DNA from: Burkholderiales bacterium
Lineage (GTDB): Bacteria > Pseudomonadota > Gammaproteobacteria > Burkholderiales > WYBJ01
Length of the DNA stretch: 64,000 nt
Direction of reading: 5' to 3'
Assembly: GCA_022841915.1 (NCBI GenBank)
Contig: JALHQN010000017.1
Location: 1-64,000 of the forward strand
Part shown: positions 27,703 to 38,878 of the stretch, in pieces
Position numbering within the stretch: position 1 is the stretch's first letter
How the letters are laid out: every line of letters begins with the position of its first letter
The notes under the pieces: model-generated
What the model saw: only the letters and a program-made list of their open reading frames with translations
Told to the model about the DNA's origin: nothing
Database searches by the model: none
Made by a program: the position numbers and the translations under genes

Positions 27703-29466
27703 ATGGCGTTTGCAGTCAGGAAGTTCGATGCAGTGATCGTCGGCGCCGGGGGATCCGGCATGCGAGCCGCTCTGCAGCTCGCCGAAGCCGATTTGAAAGT
27801 CGCAGTGCTGAGCAAGGTTTTTCCGACGCGCTCGCATACGGTGGCCGCCCAGGGTGGGGTAGCGGCCTCACTGGGCAATAACGGCGAGGACAACTGGCAT
27901 TGGCACATGTTCGATACCGTGAAAGGCTCCGATTATCTCGGTGACCAGGACGCGATCGAATTCATGTGCCGCAAGGCCAACGAGGTCGTCTACGAACTCG
28001 AGCACTATGGGATGCCTTTCGACCGGACGCCCGAGGGGCGCATCTATCAGCGTCCCTTCGGCGGGCAAACGCGCAACTATGGCGAAGGCCCGGTGGCTCG
28101 TTCCTGCGCGGCGGCCGATCGTACCGGACACGCGATGCTGCACGCGCTCTATCAGCGCAACGTGCGCGCTCGGGCGCACTTTTTCGTCGAATGGATGGCG
28201 CTCGACCTTATCCGCAACGCCGAGGGCGATGTCGTCGGCGTGACCGCGATGGAGATGGAGACCGGGGAGGTCGTCATATTCCATGCGAAGGCGGTCCTGT
28301 TCGCTACCGGGGGTGCGGGGCGTATTTTCTCGGCCAGCACCAACGCCTTCATCAACACCGGCGACGGCCTGGGCATCACGGCTCGCGCCGGGATACCCCT
28401 CGAGGACATGGAGTTCTGGCAGTTCCATCCCACCGGGGTGGCGGGCGCGGGCGTTCTGATCACTGAAGGGGTGCGGGGCGAAGGCGGCTATCTGCTGAAC
28501 AAGAACGGCGAACGCTTCATGGAGCGTTACGCGCCCACGGTCAAGGACCTGGCGAGCCGCGACGTCGTTTCGCGAGCCATGGCCACCGAGATCAAGGAAG
28601 GGCGCGGCGCCGGCAAGGATGGCGAATACATCCTGCTCAAGCTCGATCACCTCGGTGCCGATGTGATCAACAAGCGGCTTCCCGGCATTCGCGAGATCGC
28701 GCTCAAGTTCGCCAACGTGGATTGTGCCAAGGATCCGATTCCTGTCGTTCCGACCGTTCACTACCAGATGGGCGGCATTCCCACCAACTATCACGGTCAG
28801 GTGGTGGTGCCTAAGGACGGCAACATGGAAACCATCGTGCCCGGTCTTTATGCGGTGGGCGAGTGCGCGTGCGTTTCTGTCCACGGGGCAAACCGGCTCG
28901 GCACCAACTCGCTGCTCGATTTGCTGGTGTTCGGAAAAAGTGCCGGGGAGCAGGTCATTCGTGATCTGAATGCCGATCCCGGGCTCAAGGATCTGCCGCC
29001 GGACGCGGGCGAATTCACCCGCGCGCGCTTGGCTCGGCTGGACGATCAAACCAACGGCGAGAGCGTTTCCCAAGTCGGCGCGGACATGCGGCGGACGCTG
29101 CAATTGCACTGTGGCGTGTTCCGTTTCCCGGACCTGCTGGTGGAAGGCGTGGCCAAGATCAAGGAGATCGCCGCTCGCGCCGTTCACACCGAGATCAAGG
29201 ACAAGAGCAAGGTTTTCAATACCGCCCGTATCGAGGCCCTCGAACTCGAGAATCTGATCGAAGTCGCTCGCTCCACGATGGTCTGCGCCGAAGCTCGGAA
29301 GGAATCGCGGGGGGCTCACGACCGTTCTGATTTTCCTGATCGCGACGACAAGAACTGGATGCGTCACAGCCTCTGGTACAAGGAAGGCGACCGCCTGGAG
29401 TATCGGCCGGTCAAGCTCAAGCCGCTCACCGTTGCACCGTTCGAGCCCAAGGCTCGCGTGTATTGA
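27703..29466 (+). CDS. sdhA: Succinate dehydrogenase flavoprotein subunit
   Basis: Catalytic subunit of 587 residues with covalent FAD. It has [16 protein letters not shown] (dinucleotide motif), [18 protein letters not shown] (FAD-linking histidine), the [16 protein letters not shown] capping region, and [20 protein letters not shown] near the C-terminal part. Length and motifs are ordinary. SdhE, needed for FAD attachment, is encoded 0.8 kb downstream. Confidence 0.97.
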   Translation: MAFAVRKFDAVIVGAGGSGMRAALQLAEADLKVAVLSKVFPTRSHTVAAQGGVAASLGNNGEDNWHWHMFDTVKGSDYLGDQDAIEFMCRKANEVVYELEHYGMPFDRTPEGRIYQRPFGGQTRNYGEGPVARSCAAADRTGHAMLHALYQRNVRARAHFFVEWMALDLIRNAEGDVVGVTAMEMETGEVVIFHAKAVLFATGGAGRIFSASTNAFINTGDGLGITARAGIPLEDMEFWQFHPTGVAGAGVLITEGVRGEGGYLLNKNGERFMERYAPTVKDLASRDVVSRAMATEIKEGRGAGKDGEYILLKLDHLGADVINKRLPGIREIALKFANVDCAKDPIPVVPTVHYQMGGIPTNYHGQVVVPKDGNMETIVPGLYAVGECACVSVHGANRLGTNSLLDLLVFGKSAGEQVIRDLNADPGLKDLPPDAGEFTRARLARLDDQTNGESVSQVGADMRRTLQLHCGVFRFPDLLVEGVAKIKEIAARAVHTEIKDKSKVFNTARIEALELENLIEVARSTMVCAEARKESRGAHDRSDFPDRDDKNWMRHSLWYKEGDRLEYRPVKLKPLTVAPFEPKARVY

Positions 29467-29487
29467 TATCGATCTGACGAGACACTC

Positions 29488-30183
29488 ATGCGTTTATCCA
29501 TTTATCGTTACGACCCGGACAAAGACGCGAAGCCCTATATGCGGGAGTACGACGTCCCGCTCGAGCCGACCGACCAGATGCTGCTCGATGCGCTCGTGCG
29601 CGTGAAGACGCTGGACGACTCGATCGCCTTCCGCCGCTCCTGCCGCGAAGGCGTGTGCGGTTCGGACGCAATGAACATCAACGGCAAGAACGGCCTGGCG
29701 TGCATCACCAAGATCGCCGATCTTAAGGAGCCGGTCGTGCTGCGTCCTTTGCCGGGGCTTCCGGTGATTCGCGACTTGATCGTCGACATGACGCAGTTTT
29801 TCAAGCAATACCATTCCATCAAGCCCTATCTGATCAACGAGACGCCGCCGCCGGAAGGCGAGCGCCTCCAGACGCCAGAGGAGCGCGAGGAACTCAACGG
29901 GCTGTACGAATGCATTCTGTGCGCGTGCTGTTCCACCTCGTGTCCTTCGTTCTGGTGGAATCCCGACAAATTCGTCGGGCCGGCGGGTTTGTTGCAGGCT
30001 TATCGATTCATTGCCGATAGTCGTGACCAGGCCACGAGCGAACGGCTCGACGATCTGGAGGATCCCTACCGGCTCTTCCGTTGCCATTCGATCATGAACT
30101 GCGTCGACGTGTGCCCGAAAGGTCTCAATCCGACGCGAGCGATCGGCAAGATCAAAGAGATCATGCTCAAGCGGACTGTTTGA
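29488..30183 (+). CDS. sdhB: Succinate dehydrogenase iron-sulfur subunit
   Basis: Electron-transfer subunit of 231 residues. The [2Fe-2S] cysteines are in SCREGVCGSDAMNINGKN plus the later LAC. The [4Fe-4S] cysteines are in CILCACCSTSCPS and the [3Fe-4S] cysteines in CHSIMNCVDVCPKGLNP. All clusters appear intact. The gene follows sdhA by 21 bp. Confidence 0.97.
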   Translation: MRLSIYRYDPDKDAKPYMREYDVPLEPTDQMLLDALVRVKTLDDSIAFRRSCREGVCGSDAMNINGKNGLACITKIADLKEPVVLRPLPGLPVIRDLIVDMTQFFKQYHSIKPYLINETPPPEGERLQTPEEREELNGLYECILCACCSTSCPSFWWNPDKFVGPAGLLQAYRFIADSRDQATSERLDDLEDPYRLFRCHSIMNCVDVCPKGLNPTRAIGKIKEIMLKRTV

Positions 30184-30234
30184 CGCGGCTGTTCACGCAT
30201 TCGAACAAACGCATTTGAGCAAAGGTAGGTCTGC

Positions 30235-30480
30235 ATGGCGGCACTCGATCGGATCCGTTGGCGGTGCAAGCGGGGCCTGCTGGAGTTGGACCTCGTGCTG
30301 GAAGTCTTCCAGCGCGAGCATCTGGAAAGCATGACGCCGGACGAACTGGCGACGTTCACACGTCTGCTGGATGAGGCGGATAATGATTTGTGGGACTGGG
30401 TCAGCGCTCGTGCAGAGCCATCCGACCCGTTGCTGGCCGGGCTGGTCCAACGTTTGCGCTCGGTACGACATGCAGCTTGA
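30235..30480 (+). CDS. sdhE: FAD assembly factor SdhE
   Basis: Small helical protein of 81 residues that promotes flavinylation of SdhA. The key R-G-x-x-E motif is seen as CKRGLLELDLVLEVF. The rest (LDEADNDLWDWVSARAEPSD) is typical. It lies between sdhB and gltA as in other betaproteobacteria. Confidence 0.95.
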   Translation: MAALDRIRWRCKRGLLELDLVLEVFQREHLESMTPDELATFTRLLDEADNDLWDWVSARAEPSDPLLAGLVQRLRSVRHAA

Positions 30481-30549
30481 GGGCAGGGCAGGAATGACCG
30501 CTTGGGCCAGGGCGGTTCGGCAAAGTATCGACTTTTTTGGAGATAGACG

Positions 30550-31857
30550 ATGAGCAAGGAACGAATCGCAACCCTCTCGTTCAGCGACGGCCGGCCGTCC
30601 GTTGACCTACCCATGCTCGGCGGCTCGATCGGGCCGGACGTGGTCGACGTGCGAGCCCTGTACGGCAAGACCGGCGTGTTCACCTACGACCCGGGATTCA
30701 TGTCGACGGCGAGCTGCCGTTCCCAGATCACCTACATCGACGGCGATCAGGGCATTCTCCTGTATCGTGGCTATCCGATCGAGCAGCTGGCCGAGCACTG
30801 CGACTTCCTCGAAGTGGCTTTCCTGATCATGTACGGCCACTTGCCGACTGCCGAGGAGAAGACCAACTTCGACAACATCGTGACCAACCACACGATGGTT
30901 CACGAGCAGCTCGCCCGGTTCTATTCCGGCTTCCGGCGCGATGCGCACCCGATGGCTGTGATGTGCGGCGTGGTCGGCGCGCTCTCTGCGTTCTACCACG
31001 ACTCGCTGGACATCAATAATGCCCGCCACCGCGAGATCTCGGCGTTTCGCTTGATCGCCAAGATGCCCACGATCACGGCAATGGCGTACAAGTACAACAT
31101 CGGCCAGCCGTTCATGTACCCGAAGAACTCGCTCAGCTACGTCGAGAACTTCCTGCGCATGATGTTCGGCAATCCCTGCGAAGAGTATGTGCCGAGCCCG
31201 GTCCTGACGCGTGCCATGGATCGAATCCTCATCCTGCATGCCGATCACGAGCAGAATGCCTCGACCTCGACGGTGCGCCTGGCGGGTTCCACGGGCGCAA
31301 ATCCGTTCGCGTGTGTCGCGGCCGGCATCGCGAGCCTCTGGGGGCCCGCGCACGGCGGCGCCAACGAAGCCGTGTTGAACATGCTCAACAGCATCGGCGA
31401 CGTCGACAAGATCGGCGAGTACATCCAGCGCGTGAAGGACAAGGACGACTATTCCGTCCTCTTCGGCTTCGGCCATCGCGTGTACAAGAATTACGATCCC
31501 CGCGCCAAGATCATCCAGCGCACGTGCCACGAAGTTCTTGAAGAACTCGATTTGAAAGACGATAAACTCTTCAAGTTGGCCCTGAAGCTGGAGAAGATTG
31601 CCCTCGAGGACGATTACTTCATCAAGCGTAGACTGTACCCCAACGTCGATTTCTACTCGGGTATCGTGTACAAGGCGCTGGGCATTCCGACCGGAATGTT
31701 CACTTCCCTGTTCGCCCTTGCTCGTACCGTCGGCTGGGTCGCGCAATGGAACGAGATGATCGGCGATCCCGAGCAGAAGCTCGGTCGTCCGCGACAGCTG
31801 TTCGAGGGCGCAACGGAACGCGCCTTCGTGCCCATGGACCAACGCAAGAAGAAATAG
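30550..31857 (+). CDS. gltA: Citrate synthase (type II)
   Basis: Condenses acetyl-CoA and oxaloacetate to citrate; 435 residues, the length of the hexameric NADH-sensitive bacterial type. Active-site landmarks are [15 protein letters not shown] (histidine), [14 protein letters not shown] (histidine) and PNVDFYSGI (aspartate). GGAGATAGACG precedes the ATG. Gene order sdhE-gltA-sucA is normal. Confidence 0.97.
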   Translation: MSKERIATLSFSDGRPSVDLPMLGGSIGPDVVDVRALYGKTGVFTYDPGFMSTASCRSQITYIDGDQGILLYRGYPIEQLAEHCDFLEVAFLIMYGHLPTAEEKTNFDNIVTNHTMVHEQLARFYSGFRRDAHPMAVMCGVVGALSAFYHDSLDINNARHREISAFRLIAKMPTITAMAYKYNIGQPFMYPKNSLSYVENFLRMMFGNPCEEYVPSPVLTRAMDRILILHADHEQNASTSTVRLAGSTGANPFACVAAGIASLWGPAHGGANEAVLNMLNSIGDVDKIGEYIQRVKDKDDYSVLFGFGHRVYKNYDPRAKIIQRTCHEVLEELDLKDDKLFKLALKLEKIALEDDYFIKRRLYPNVDFYSGIVYKALGIPTGMFTSLFALARTVGWVAQWNEMIGDPEQKLGRPRQLFEGATERAFVPMDQRKKK

Positions 31858-31972
31858 AGAACGCCCGCGCGAGGGGGCACGGAAGCAGCCAGCCCGTCGT
31901 CCCCGGGCGCGGTAAAGCCTGTCAAGGAGGGACGGCGGCGGTCATTCGCGCGGAGATTTCGCGGAGAAACGT

Positions 31973-34822
31973 ATGTTTAAAGAAATGCTGTCCAACTCCT
32001 ACCTGTACGGTGCCAACGCGCCGTTCATCGAACAGCTCTATGAGTCGTTCCTCGCCGATCCTGCGTCGGTCGAGCCGAGGTGGCGCGACTACTTCGAAGA
32101 GCTGCAGAGAATCGAGCAAGGCCCTCGCGATGTGGCCCATACGCCCATTCAGGAAGCCTTCGTCAAGCTTGCCCGCGAGAGGCGCGGGGGGAACGCACAG
32201 GCGGCCCCGGGTACTGTCACCGAGGAGCAGGTAGCCAAGCAGATCGCCGTTCTGCAGTTGATCGCGGCACATCGCTTCCAGGGCACCCGGCACGCCAAGC
32301 TCGATCCGCTGGGGCGCCAGGAAAAGCCTAACATCCCCGAACTCGATCCCGCCTTCTACGGCCTCGGCGACGCCGACATGGACACGGTGTTCAACGCGGG
32401 AACCCTCGTGGGCATGACTCAGGCGCCCCTGCGCGACATCCTCGCGATGCTGCGCGAAACGTACTGCGGCACCATCGGCGTCGAGTACATGTACATGAGC
32501 GACATTCCCCAGAAGCGCTGGATTCAGCAGCGCGTGGAAAGCGTCCGGTCGCGCCCGAGCTACAGCGCCGAGCAAAAGCGTCGCATCCTGGAACGCCTGA
32601 CGGCCGCCGAAACCCTCGAGCGCTACCTGCATGCCCGCTATGTCGGGCAAACCCGCTTTTCGCTCGAAGGCGGAGACACACTGATTCCCCAGCTCGACTA
32701 TCTGCTGCAACGCTCTGGTGCTGCGGGCGTGCAGGAAGTCGTCATTGCCATGGCCCACCGTGGGCGCATCAACGTGCTGGTCAACACGCTCGGCAAAATG
32801 CCGAAAGACCTGTTTGCCGAGTTCGAAGGCAAGCAGAGCGTCAAGGTGCTTGCCGGTGACGTGAAGTATCACGACGGCTTCTCCTCGAACATCATGACCG
32901 GGAGCGGGCCGGTTCACGTCTCGCTCGCTTTCAATCCGTCCCACCTGGAGATCGTGAATCCGGTCGTTGCCGGCTCCGTGCGCGCAAGACAGCATCGCCG
33001 CAAGGATCGCGAGGGCAAGGAAGTGATGGCCGTGACGATACACGGCGATGCCGCCTACGCGGGTCAGGGCGTCGTGATGGAAACACTGAACCTCGCACGC
33101 ACGCGTGGTTTCGGCACGGGCGGCACTTTCCACCTCGTGATCAATAATCAGATCGGCTTCACGACCTCGGACGTGCGCGACGCCCGTTCCACGCTGTACT
33201 GTACCGACGTATCGAAGATGATCGAGGCGCCGATCTTCCACGTGAACGCGGACGATCCGGAAGCTGTGTTGTTCGTGACTGAACTCGCGCTGGATTTCCG
33301 CACCGAGTTCAAGAGCGACGTCGTGGTCGATCTGGTGTGCTATCGCCGCCTGGGCCACAACGAGCAGGATGAGCCGATGGTCACTCAGCCGCTCATGTAC
33401 AAGGCGGTTCAGAAGCATCCGACGACGCGCAAGATCTACGCCGACAAGCTTGCCGCCGAGGGCGTCATCGGTGAGGGCGAGGCCGACGAGATGGTGAAGA
33501 CCTATCGCGATGCGATGGATAGCGGTCATCACACCAATCAGACCGTGCTCTCCAATTACCTCCCGCCGCACCAGACCAACTGGCAGAAGTACACCGGCAC
33601 GAAATGGAACGAAAGCGACGACACCTACGTTTCCCTAGAGACTTTGCGGATGCTGGGCGACAAGCTCACGCAGGTGCCGGTCAACATGAAGCTTCACCCG
33701 CGGGTAGAGCGCATCATCGCAGACCGCAAGTTGATGATGCAGGGCAAGCTGCCGCTCGATTGGGGGATGGCCGAGAATCTCGCCTATGCCACCTTGCTGC
33801 ACGAAGGGTATTCGGTGCGTCTGTCGGGGCAGGATGCGGGGCGGGGCACGTTCTTCCATCGTCATGCCGTACTGCACGACCAGAATCGCGAGCGCTGGGA
33901 CTCGGGCACCTACATCCCGCTGCAGCAGGTCAATCCCGGCAAGGCCGATTTCACGGTGATCGACTCCGTGCTCTCGGAAGAAGCCGTCATGGCATTCGAA
34001 TACGGCTACGCCACGTCCAGCCCTGAAGAGCTGGTGATCTGGGAGGCGCAGTACGGAGATTTCGCCAACGGGGCACAAGTGGTCATCGATCAGTTCATCG
34101 CATCGGGCGAAGTGAAATGGGGCCGCCTGTGCGGTCTCACGCTGATGCTGCCGCATGGCTACGAGGGCGCCGGTCCCGAACATTCTTCCGCGCGTCTGGA
34201 GCGGTTTCTGCAGCTTTGCGCCGACTACAACATCCAGGTGTGCGTACCCGCCACACCCGTGCAGATGTTCTTCCTGTTGCGCAGGCAAGTCATCCGCCCG
34301 TATCGCCGCCCGCTCGTGCTGTTCACTCCCAAGAGCTTGCTGCGCCACAAGGAGTCCGTGTCGCCGCTCGAGGAGTTCGAGCACAGCAAGTTCAACCCGG
34401 TCAACGACGAGTGGGACGAGGACATCGATGCGGCCAAGGTCAAGCGGGTCGTGTTCTGCAGCGGGAAGGTTTTCTTCGATCTGCGCGCCGCTCGCCGCGA
34501 GCGCGGGATCAAGGATATCGCGCTGGTGCGCATCGCCCAGCTCTATCCTTTCCCGCACGATCATGTGAAGGCGATGATCGACAAGTACGCCAAGGCCACC
34601 GAGATCATCTGGTGCCAGGAAGAGCCCCGCAATCAAGGCGCCTGGCGCTGGGTGCAGCACTACTTGCTGCGCCACATGCAGGGCAGCCAGAAGTTGGGGT
34701 ATGCCGGACGTGCCTCGTCCGCCTCCCCGGCGGCGGGCTACAAGGCATTGCACGAGAAGCAGCTGAAAGAGTTCATCAATGCGGCCTTGTCGGATGGCGA
34801 CCTGGCCGACGTAGTCGATTAG
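31973..34822 (+). CDS. sucA: 2-oxoglutarate dehydrogenase E1 component
   Basis: Thiamine-diphosphate-dependent decarboxylase, 949 residues. The N-terminal SucA domain (YLYGANAPFIEQLYESF) anchors it to E2. The cofactor motif runs from HGDAAYAGQGVVMETLN to VINNQIGFTT. AMAHRGRINVLVNTLGK and SHLEIVNPVV are family blocks. Upstream, the octamer CGCGGAGA occurs twice (31949-31956 and 31960-31967), the second copy forming the ribosome-binding site. Confidence 0.97.
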   Translation: MFKEMLSNSYLYGANAPFIEQLYESFLADPASVEPRWRDYFEELQRIEQGPRDVAHTPIQEAFVKLARERRGGNAQAAPGTVTEEQVAKQIAVLQLIAAHRFQGTRHAKLDPLGRQEKPNIPELDPAFYGLGDADMDTVFNAGTLVGMTQAPLRDILAMLRETYCGTIGVEYMYMSDIPQKRWIQQRVESVRSRPSYSAEQKRRILERLTAAETLERYLHARYVGQTRFSLEGGDTLIPQLDYLLQRSGAAGVQEVVIAMAHRGRINVLVNTLGKMPKDLFAEFEGKQSVKVLAGDVKYHDGFSSNIMTGSGPVHVSLAFNPSHLEIVNPVVAGSVRARQHRRKDREGKEVMAVTIHGDAAYAGQGVVMETLNLARTRGFGTGGTFHLVINNQIGFTTSDVRDARSTLYCTDVSKMIEAPIFHVNADDPEAVLFVTELALDFRTEFKSDVVVDLVCYRRLGHNEQDEPMVTQPLMYKAVQKHPTTRKIYADKLAAEGVIGEGEADEMVKTYRDAMDSGHHTNQTVLSNYLPPHQTNWQKYTGTKWNESDDTYVSLETLRMLGDKLTQVPVNMKLHPRVERIIADRKLMMQGKLPLDWGMAENLAYATLLHEGYSVRLSGQDAGRGTFFHRHAVLHDQNRERWDSGTYIPLQQVNPGKADFTVIDSVLSEEAVMAFEYGYATSSPEELVIWEAQYGDFANGAQVVIDQFIASGEVKWGRLCGLTLMLPHGYEGAGPEHSSARLERFLQLCADYNIQVCVPATPVQMFFLLRRQVIRPYRRPLVLFTPKSLLRHKESVSPLEEFEHSKFNPVNDEWDEDIDAAKVKRVVFCSGKVFFDLRAARRERGIKDIALVRIAQLYPFPHDHVKAMIDKYAKATEIIWCQEEPRNQGAWRWVQHYLLRHMQGSQKLGYAGRASSASPAAGYKALHEKQLKEFINAALSDGDLADVVD

Positions 34823-34864
34823 AGCAGCACCCGCAACGTACAAAGATAATCAGACGGAGTTGCC

Positions 34865-36097
34865 ATGCTGGTTGAAGTAAAAGTACCGCAGCTTTCTGAA
34901 TCCGTGCCCGAAGCGACTCTCGTCAGCTGGCACAAGAAGGCCGGCGAGTATGTGGAACGCGATCAAAACCTGATCGATGTCGAAACGGACAAAGTGGTTC
35001 TCGAACTGGCGGCTCCGGCCTCCGGAGTGCTGGTGAAGATCATCAAGGGCGATGGCGGTACCGTCGTCAGCAACGAAGTCATCGCCCAGATCGATACCGA
35101 AGGCAAGCGCGAATCCGCCGGACCGATTCCCGCCGAATCGAAATCGTCGATGGTGGCCGAAGCTGCACCCGAAGCGAAGGCCGCCGCAGTCATGCCGGCG
35201 GCCCGGAAACTCGCGCAGGAGAAGGGCATCGATCCGGCGCAGATCGCAGGCAGCGGGCGCGGTGGACGAGTGACCAAGGCGGATGTCATCGCCAGCGCAC
35301 AGTCCGCGACGCAGGTTGCACCCGCGAGCGCCGCTGCTCCGGCGAGTGCACCCAAGGCCCAGCCCGCGGCTGTCGACACCAGTGCCATACTCGGCGATCG
35401 GCCTCAGCAGCGTGTGCCGATGTCGCGGCTGCGCGCTCGGGTGGCTGAGCGCCTGGTGCAATCCCAGTCGACCGCGGCCATCCTCACCACGTTCAATGAA
35501 GTCAACATGCAGCCCGTGATCGACTTGCGCAATCGGTATCGCGACAAGTTCGAGAAAGAGCACGGCGTGCGGCTCGGCTTCATGTCGTTCTTCGTCAAGG
35601 CCGCGGTGGCGGCGCTGAAACGCTATCCGATCGTGAACGCCTCGATCGACGGCAACGACATCGTCTATCACGGCTTTTTCGACATCGGCATGGCGGTCTC
35701 CAGCCCGCGGGGCTTGGTGGTTCCCATCGTGCGCAATGCCGATCAGCTGTCGATTGCCGACATCGAGAAGACAATTGCCGATTTCGGTGCTCGCGCGCAG
35801 CAGGGCAAGCTGGGCATCGAGGAACTCACCGGCGGCACCTTTTCGATCTCCAACGGCGGCGTGTTCGGCTCCATGCTCTCCACGCCGATCATCAATCCGC
35901 CGCAAAGCGCGATCCTCGGCGTCCATGCGACGAAGGATCGCCCCGTGGTCGAGAATGGGCAGGTCGTGGTGCGGCCGATGAATTATCTGGCGCTGTCCTA
36001 CGATCACCGCATCATCGACGGCCGCGAGGCCGTGCTGACTCTCGTTGCCATCAAGGAAGCGTTGGAAGATCCGGCGCGCATGTTGCTGGATCTGTAA
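34865..36097 (+). CDS. sucB: 2-oxoglutarate dehydrogenase E2 (dihydrolipoamide succinyltransferase)
   Basis: Core acyltransferase, 410 residues. One lipoyl domain with K43 in [11 protein letters not shown], an alanine/proline linker, the E3/E1-binding domain ([20 protein letters not shown], about 115-155) and the catalytic domain with [16 protein letters not shown] carrying the H-x3-D-G site. Contrast with the E2 at 6896, where that aspartate is missing. The gene starts 42 bp after sucA. Confidence 0.97.
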   Translation: MLVEVKVPQLSESVPEATLVSWHKKAGEYVERDQNLIDVETDKVVLELAAPASGVLVKIIKGDGGTVVSNEVIAQIDTEGKRESAGPIPAESKSSMVAEAAPEAKAAAVMPAARKLAQEKGIDPAQIAGSGRGGRVTKADVIASAQSATQVAPASAAAPASAPKAQPAAVDTSAILGDRPQQRVPMSRLRARVAERLVQSQSTAAILTTFNEVNMQPVIDLRNRYRDKFEKEHGVRLGFMSFFVKAAVAALKRYPIVNASIDGNDIVYHGFFDIGMAVSSPRGLVVPIVRNADQLSIADIEKTIADFGARAQQGKLGIEELTGGTFSISNGGVFGSMLSTPIINPPQSAILGVHATKDRPVVENGQVVVRPMNYLALSYDHRIIDGREAVLTLVAIKEALEDPARMLLDL

Positions 36098-36117
36098 GCC
36101 AGGACGCGAAAAGGATA

Positions 36118-36153
36118 GGGGCGGCGGGCAGATCCTCTGCGATCTGACGCCCC
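36118..36153 (+). promoter_or_regulatory. Hairpin in the sucB-lpd gap
   Basis: GGGGCG (36118-36123) pairs with CGCCCC (36148-36153) and, inside, AGATC with GATCT, giving an interrupted stem 21 bases after the sucB stop and 58 before lpd. It may stabilise the upstream message or partly terminate. There is no T-run. Confidence 0.4.
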
Positions 36154-36211
36154 CCCGGCTCCTCTTCCCGTCGCGATCGATCGACCCGACGTCAAACCAC
36201 ACGGAATACCC

Positions 36212-37642
36212 ATGCCACAAGCCTTCGACCTCGTTGTCATCGGCGCCGGCCCCGGAGGCTATGTCGCCGCCATCCGGGCCGCGCAGCTCGGATTCAAGAC
36301 TGCGTGCATCGACAACTTCAAGAACGCGGCGGGCAAGCCTTCGTTGGGCGGCACGTGCCTGAACGTCGGTTGCATTCCCTCCAAGGCCTTGCTCGAATCT
36401 TCCGAGAATTACGAGCGCGTCCAGCACAAGTTCGCTGCCCATGGCATCACCGTCAAGGATGCCAGCATCGATGTGCCCACGATGATCGCCCGCAAGCAGA
36501 AGATCGTCGATCAGTTCACCGGCGGTATTGCTGGCTTGTTCCGCAAGAACAAGGTCACGAGCCTGCACGGAACCGGCGCGTTCAAGGCGGCCGCGGCCGA
36601 GGGCTATACCATCGAAGTGACGACGGACGGCAAAGCCGAGGAGATCCAGGCCAAGCACGTGATCGTGGCGACGGGCTCGGTACCGCGGGCGCTGCCGATG
36701 GCGCCGTTCGACAATGAACTGATCCTGGACAACGCCGGAGCGCTCTCGCTCAAGCAGACGCCGAAGCGTCTGGGCGTGATCGGCGCCGGTGTGATCGGGC
36801 TCGAAATGGGCAGTGTCTGGCGCAGGCTCGGGGCCGAAGTCACGGTGCTCGAGGCGCTGCCGGGCTTTTTGCAGGCAGCCGATGAGGCTGTGGCCAAGGA
36901 AGCGCTCAAGATCTTCACCAAGGAGTTGGGCCTCGCCATTCGCACGGGCGTGACGGTGCAGTCGATCGAGAAGGGCAAGAAGAGCGTCACCGTGGCCTAT
37001 GCCGTCGATGGCAAGGACGAGCGCGCGGAGTTCGACCGGCTGATCGTCGCGGTGGGGCGCGTGCCGAATACCCAAGGTCTCAATGCCGACGCGGTCGGCC
37101 TCAAGCTCGATGCGAGAGGCTTCATCGAGGTCGATGGCGACTGCCGCACGAGCCTCGCGAACGTTTATGCCATTGGCGACGTGGTGCGCGGACCGATGCT
37201 GGCCCACAAGGCGATGGAAGAGGCCGTGGCCGTGGCGGAGCGGCTGGCAGGGCAGGCGCCTCACGTCAATCTGGACAACGTGCCGTGGGTGATCTACACC
37301 TCCCCGGAGATCGCATGGGTGGGCCGCACGGAGCAAAGCCTGCGTGATGCGGGTGTGAAGTATCGGGCCGGGCAGTTCCCTTTCCTTGCGAACGGCCGCG
37401 CGCGCGCCCTCGGCGAGCCCGCCGGTTTCGTCAAGATGCTTGCGGATGCCGATACCGACCGGATTCTGGGGGTGCACATCATCGGCCCCTTCGCCTCGGA
37501 GTTGATTTCCGAGGCGGTCGTGGCGATGGAGTTCGGCGCCTCGTCCGAGGACATCGCGCGCATCGTGCATGCCCATCCCTCCTTGTCGGAAGCGATGCAC
37601 GAAGCTGCGCTGGCAGTCGACAAGCGCACACTGCATATCTGA
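36212..37642 (+). CDS. lpdA: Dihydrolipoyl dehydrogenase (E3)
   Basis: Flavoprotein disulfide reductase of 476 residues reoxidising lipoyl groups. Dinucleotide motif [13 protein letters not shown], redox-active C49 and C54 in [16 protein letters not shown], second nucleotide motif [20 protein letters not shown] motif [14 protein letters not shown] and C-terminal [15 protein letters not shown] with the His-Glu base pair. It is the only E3 in the window and may also serve the E3-less complex at 6896-10064. Confidence 0.96.
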   Translation: MPQAFDLVVIGAGPGGYVAAIRAAQLGFKTACIDNFKNAAGKPSLGGTCLNVGCIPSKALLESSENYERVQHKFAAHGITVKDASIDVPTMIARKQKIVDQFTGGIAGLFRKNKVTSLHGTGAFKAAAAEGYTIEVTTDGKAEEIQAKHVIVATGSVPRALPMAPFDNELILDNAGALSLKQTPKRLGVIGAGVIGLEMGSVWRRLGAEVTVLEALPGFLQAADEAVAKEALKIFTKELGLAIRTGVTVQSIEKGKKSVTVAYAVDGKDERAEFDRLIVAVGRVPNTQGLNADAVGLKLDARGFIEVDGDCRTSLANVYAIGDVVRGPMLAHKAMEEAVAVAERLAGQAPHVNLDNVPWVIYTSPEIAWVGRTEQSLRDAGVKYRAGQFPFLANGRARALGEPAGFVKMLADADTDRILGVHIIGPFASELISEAVVAMEFGASSEDIARIVHAHPSLSEAMHEAALAVDKRTLHI

Positions 37643-37675
37643 TCGATCGTCGGTCAGCGCAAGAATGCCCCTGCC

Positions 37676-38851
37676 ATGAACGAACGGACCGCGCAGCAGG
37701 CTGAGCCGGCATCCGTCCCGGGGGCATTGCTGAGGCCGGGCGGCGTGGCCGCCCACATGCGCGAGCATGCCCGCGGTCACGGGATCGTCCTGGATGCCGC
37801 GCAAGAATCCGCGCTGGCGCATTTTCAACGTCTGTACGACGACCTTGCGGATGCCGGGCGTCCAGAGTCCTGGTTTTCTCGTTTGCTCGGCAAGCGTCGG
37901 ACGGCCGAATCTCCGCAGGGGCTTTATCTGTGGGGCGGGGTGGGACGCGGCAAGAGCTTCCTCATGGACGGATTCTTCGAGTGCGCGCCGACCACCAAGC
38001 GGCGCCAGCACTTCCATCGCTTCATGCAGGACATCCACCACCGCATGCGCGAATTGCAGGGGCAGGAGGATCCGCTGATTCTCATTGCCCGCGACATCGC
38101 CGAGCACGTGAAGCTGATCTGCCTGGACGAATTCCAGGTCACCGATATCACCGACGCCATGCTCATGCGTCGTCTGCTGGAGGGCTTGTTCGACCAGGGC
38201 GTGGTCATGATCACGACGTCGAATCTGCCCCCCGACGATCTCTACAAGCATGGTTTGCAGCGCGAGCAGTTCGTTCCAGCAATCGAATTGATCAAGCAGA
38301 AGCTCGATGTGGTGAATGTCGATTCCGGGATCGACTACCGGTTGCGCGTTCTGGAGCAGGCGGGCGTGTACCACCACCCGCTTTCCCCGGAAATCGATGC
38401 CAGGATGGCGCGAGAGTTCGAGTCGATCGCCTCGGATCGAGGCGAGGCCGATGTCTCGCTCGACATCGAGGAGCGCGTCATTCGAGCGCGTCGCATCTGC
38501 AACGGGGTGGCGTGGTTCGAATTCGACGAATTGTGCGATGGTCCGCGCGGGCAGGCCGACTACATCGAGCTCGCACGGCGCTATCACACCGTGCTGCTGT
38601 CGAACGTCCCCAGGCTGCGTCCCTCCAAGCTGGATGTGGCGCGCCGCTTCACTTGGCTGGTCGATGAGTTCTATGATCGCAGGGTGAAGCTGGTGATCGC
38701 CGCGGAGGCGGCTGCGCACGAACTGTTCGAAGTCGCCGAGTCGGGGGACGCGTTCATGCGCAATCTCAATTCGTCGTTCGTCGATCGTACGGTGAGCCGG
38801 CTGATCGAGATGCAGACACACGATTACCTCGCATTGCCGCATCTGCCGTAA
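37676..38851 (+). CDS. zapE: Cell division protein ZapE (AFG1-like ATPase)
   Basis: P-loop ATPase of 391 residues. Walker A is GGVGRGKSFLMD, Walker B LICLDEFQVTDITDAML, and a sensor region is MITTSNLPPDDLYKHGLQR. In E. coli ZapE acts on the Z-ring under stress; the family is also called AFG1/LACE1. Placement after lpd is usual in betaproteobacteria. Confidence 0.94.
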   Translation: MNERTAQQAEPASVPGALLRPGGVAAHMREHARGHGIVLDAAQESALAHFQRLYDDLADAGRPESWFSRLLGKRRTAESPQGLYLWGGVGRGKSFLMDGFFECAPTTKRRQHFHRFMQDIHHRMRELQGQEDPLILIARDIAEHVKLICLDEFQVTDITDAMLMRRLLEGLFDQGVVMITTSNLPPDDLYKHGLQREQFVPAIELIKQKLDVVNVDSGIDYRLRVLEQAGVYHHPLSPEIDARMAREFESIASDRGEADVSLDIEERVIRARRICNGVAWFEFDELCDGPRGQADYIELARRYHTVLLSNVPRLRPSKLDVARRFTWLVDEFYDRRVKLVIAAEAAAHELFEVAESGDAFMRNLNSSFVDRTVSRLIEMQTHDYLALPHLP

Positions 38852-38878
38852 CCGCCGCAATCCATGGAGGAGAGACAA

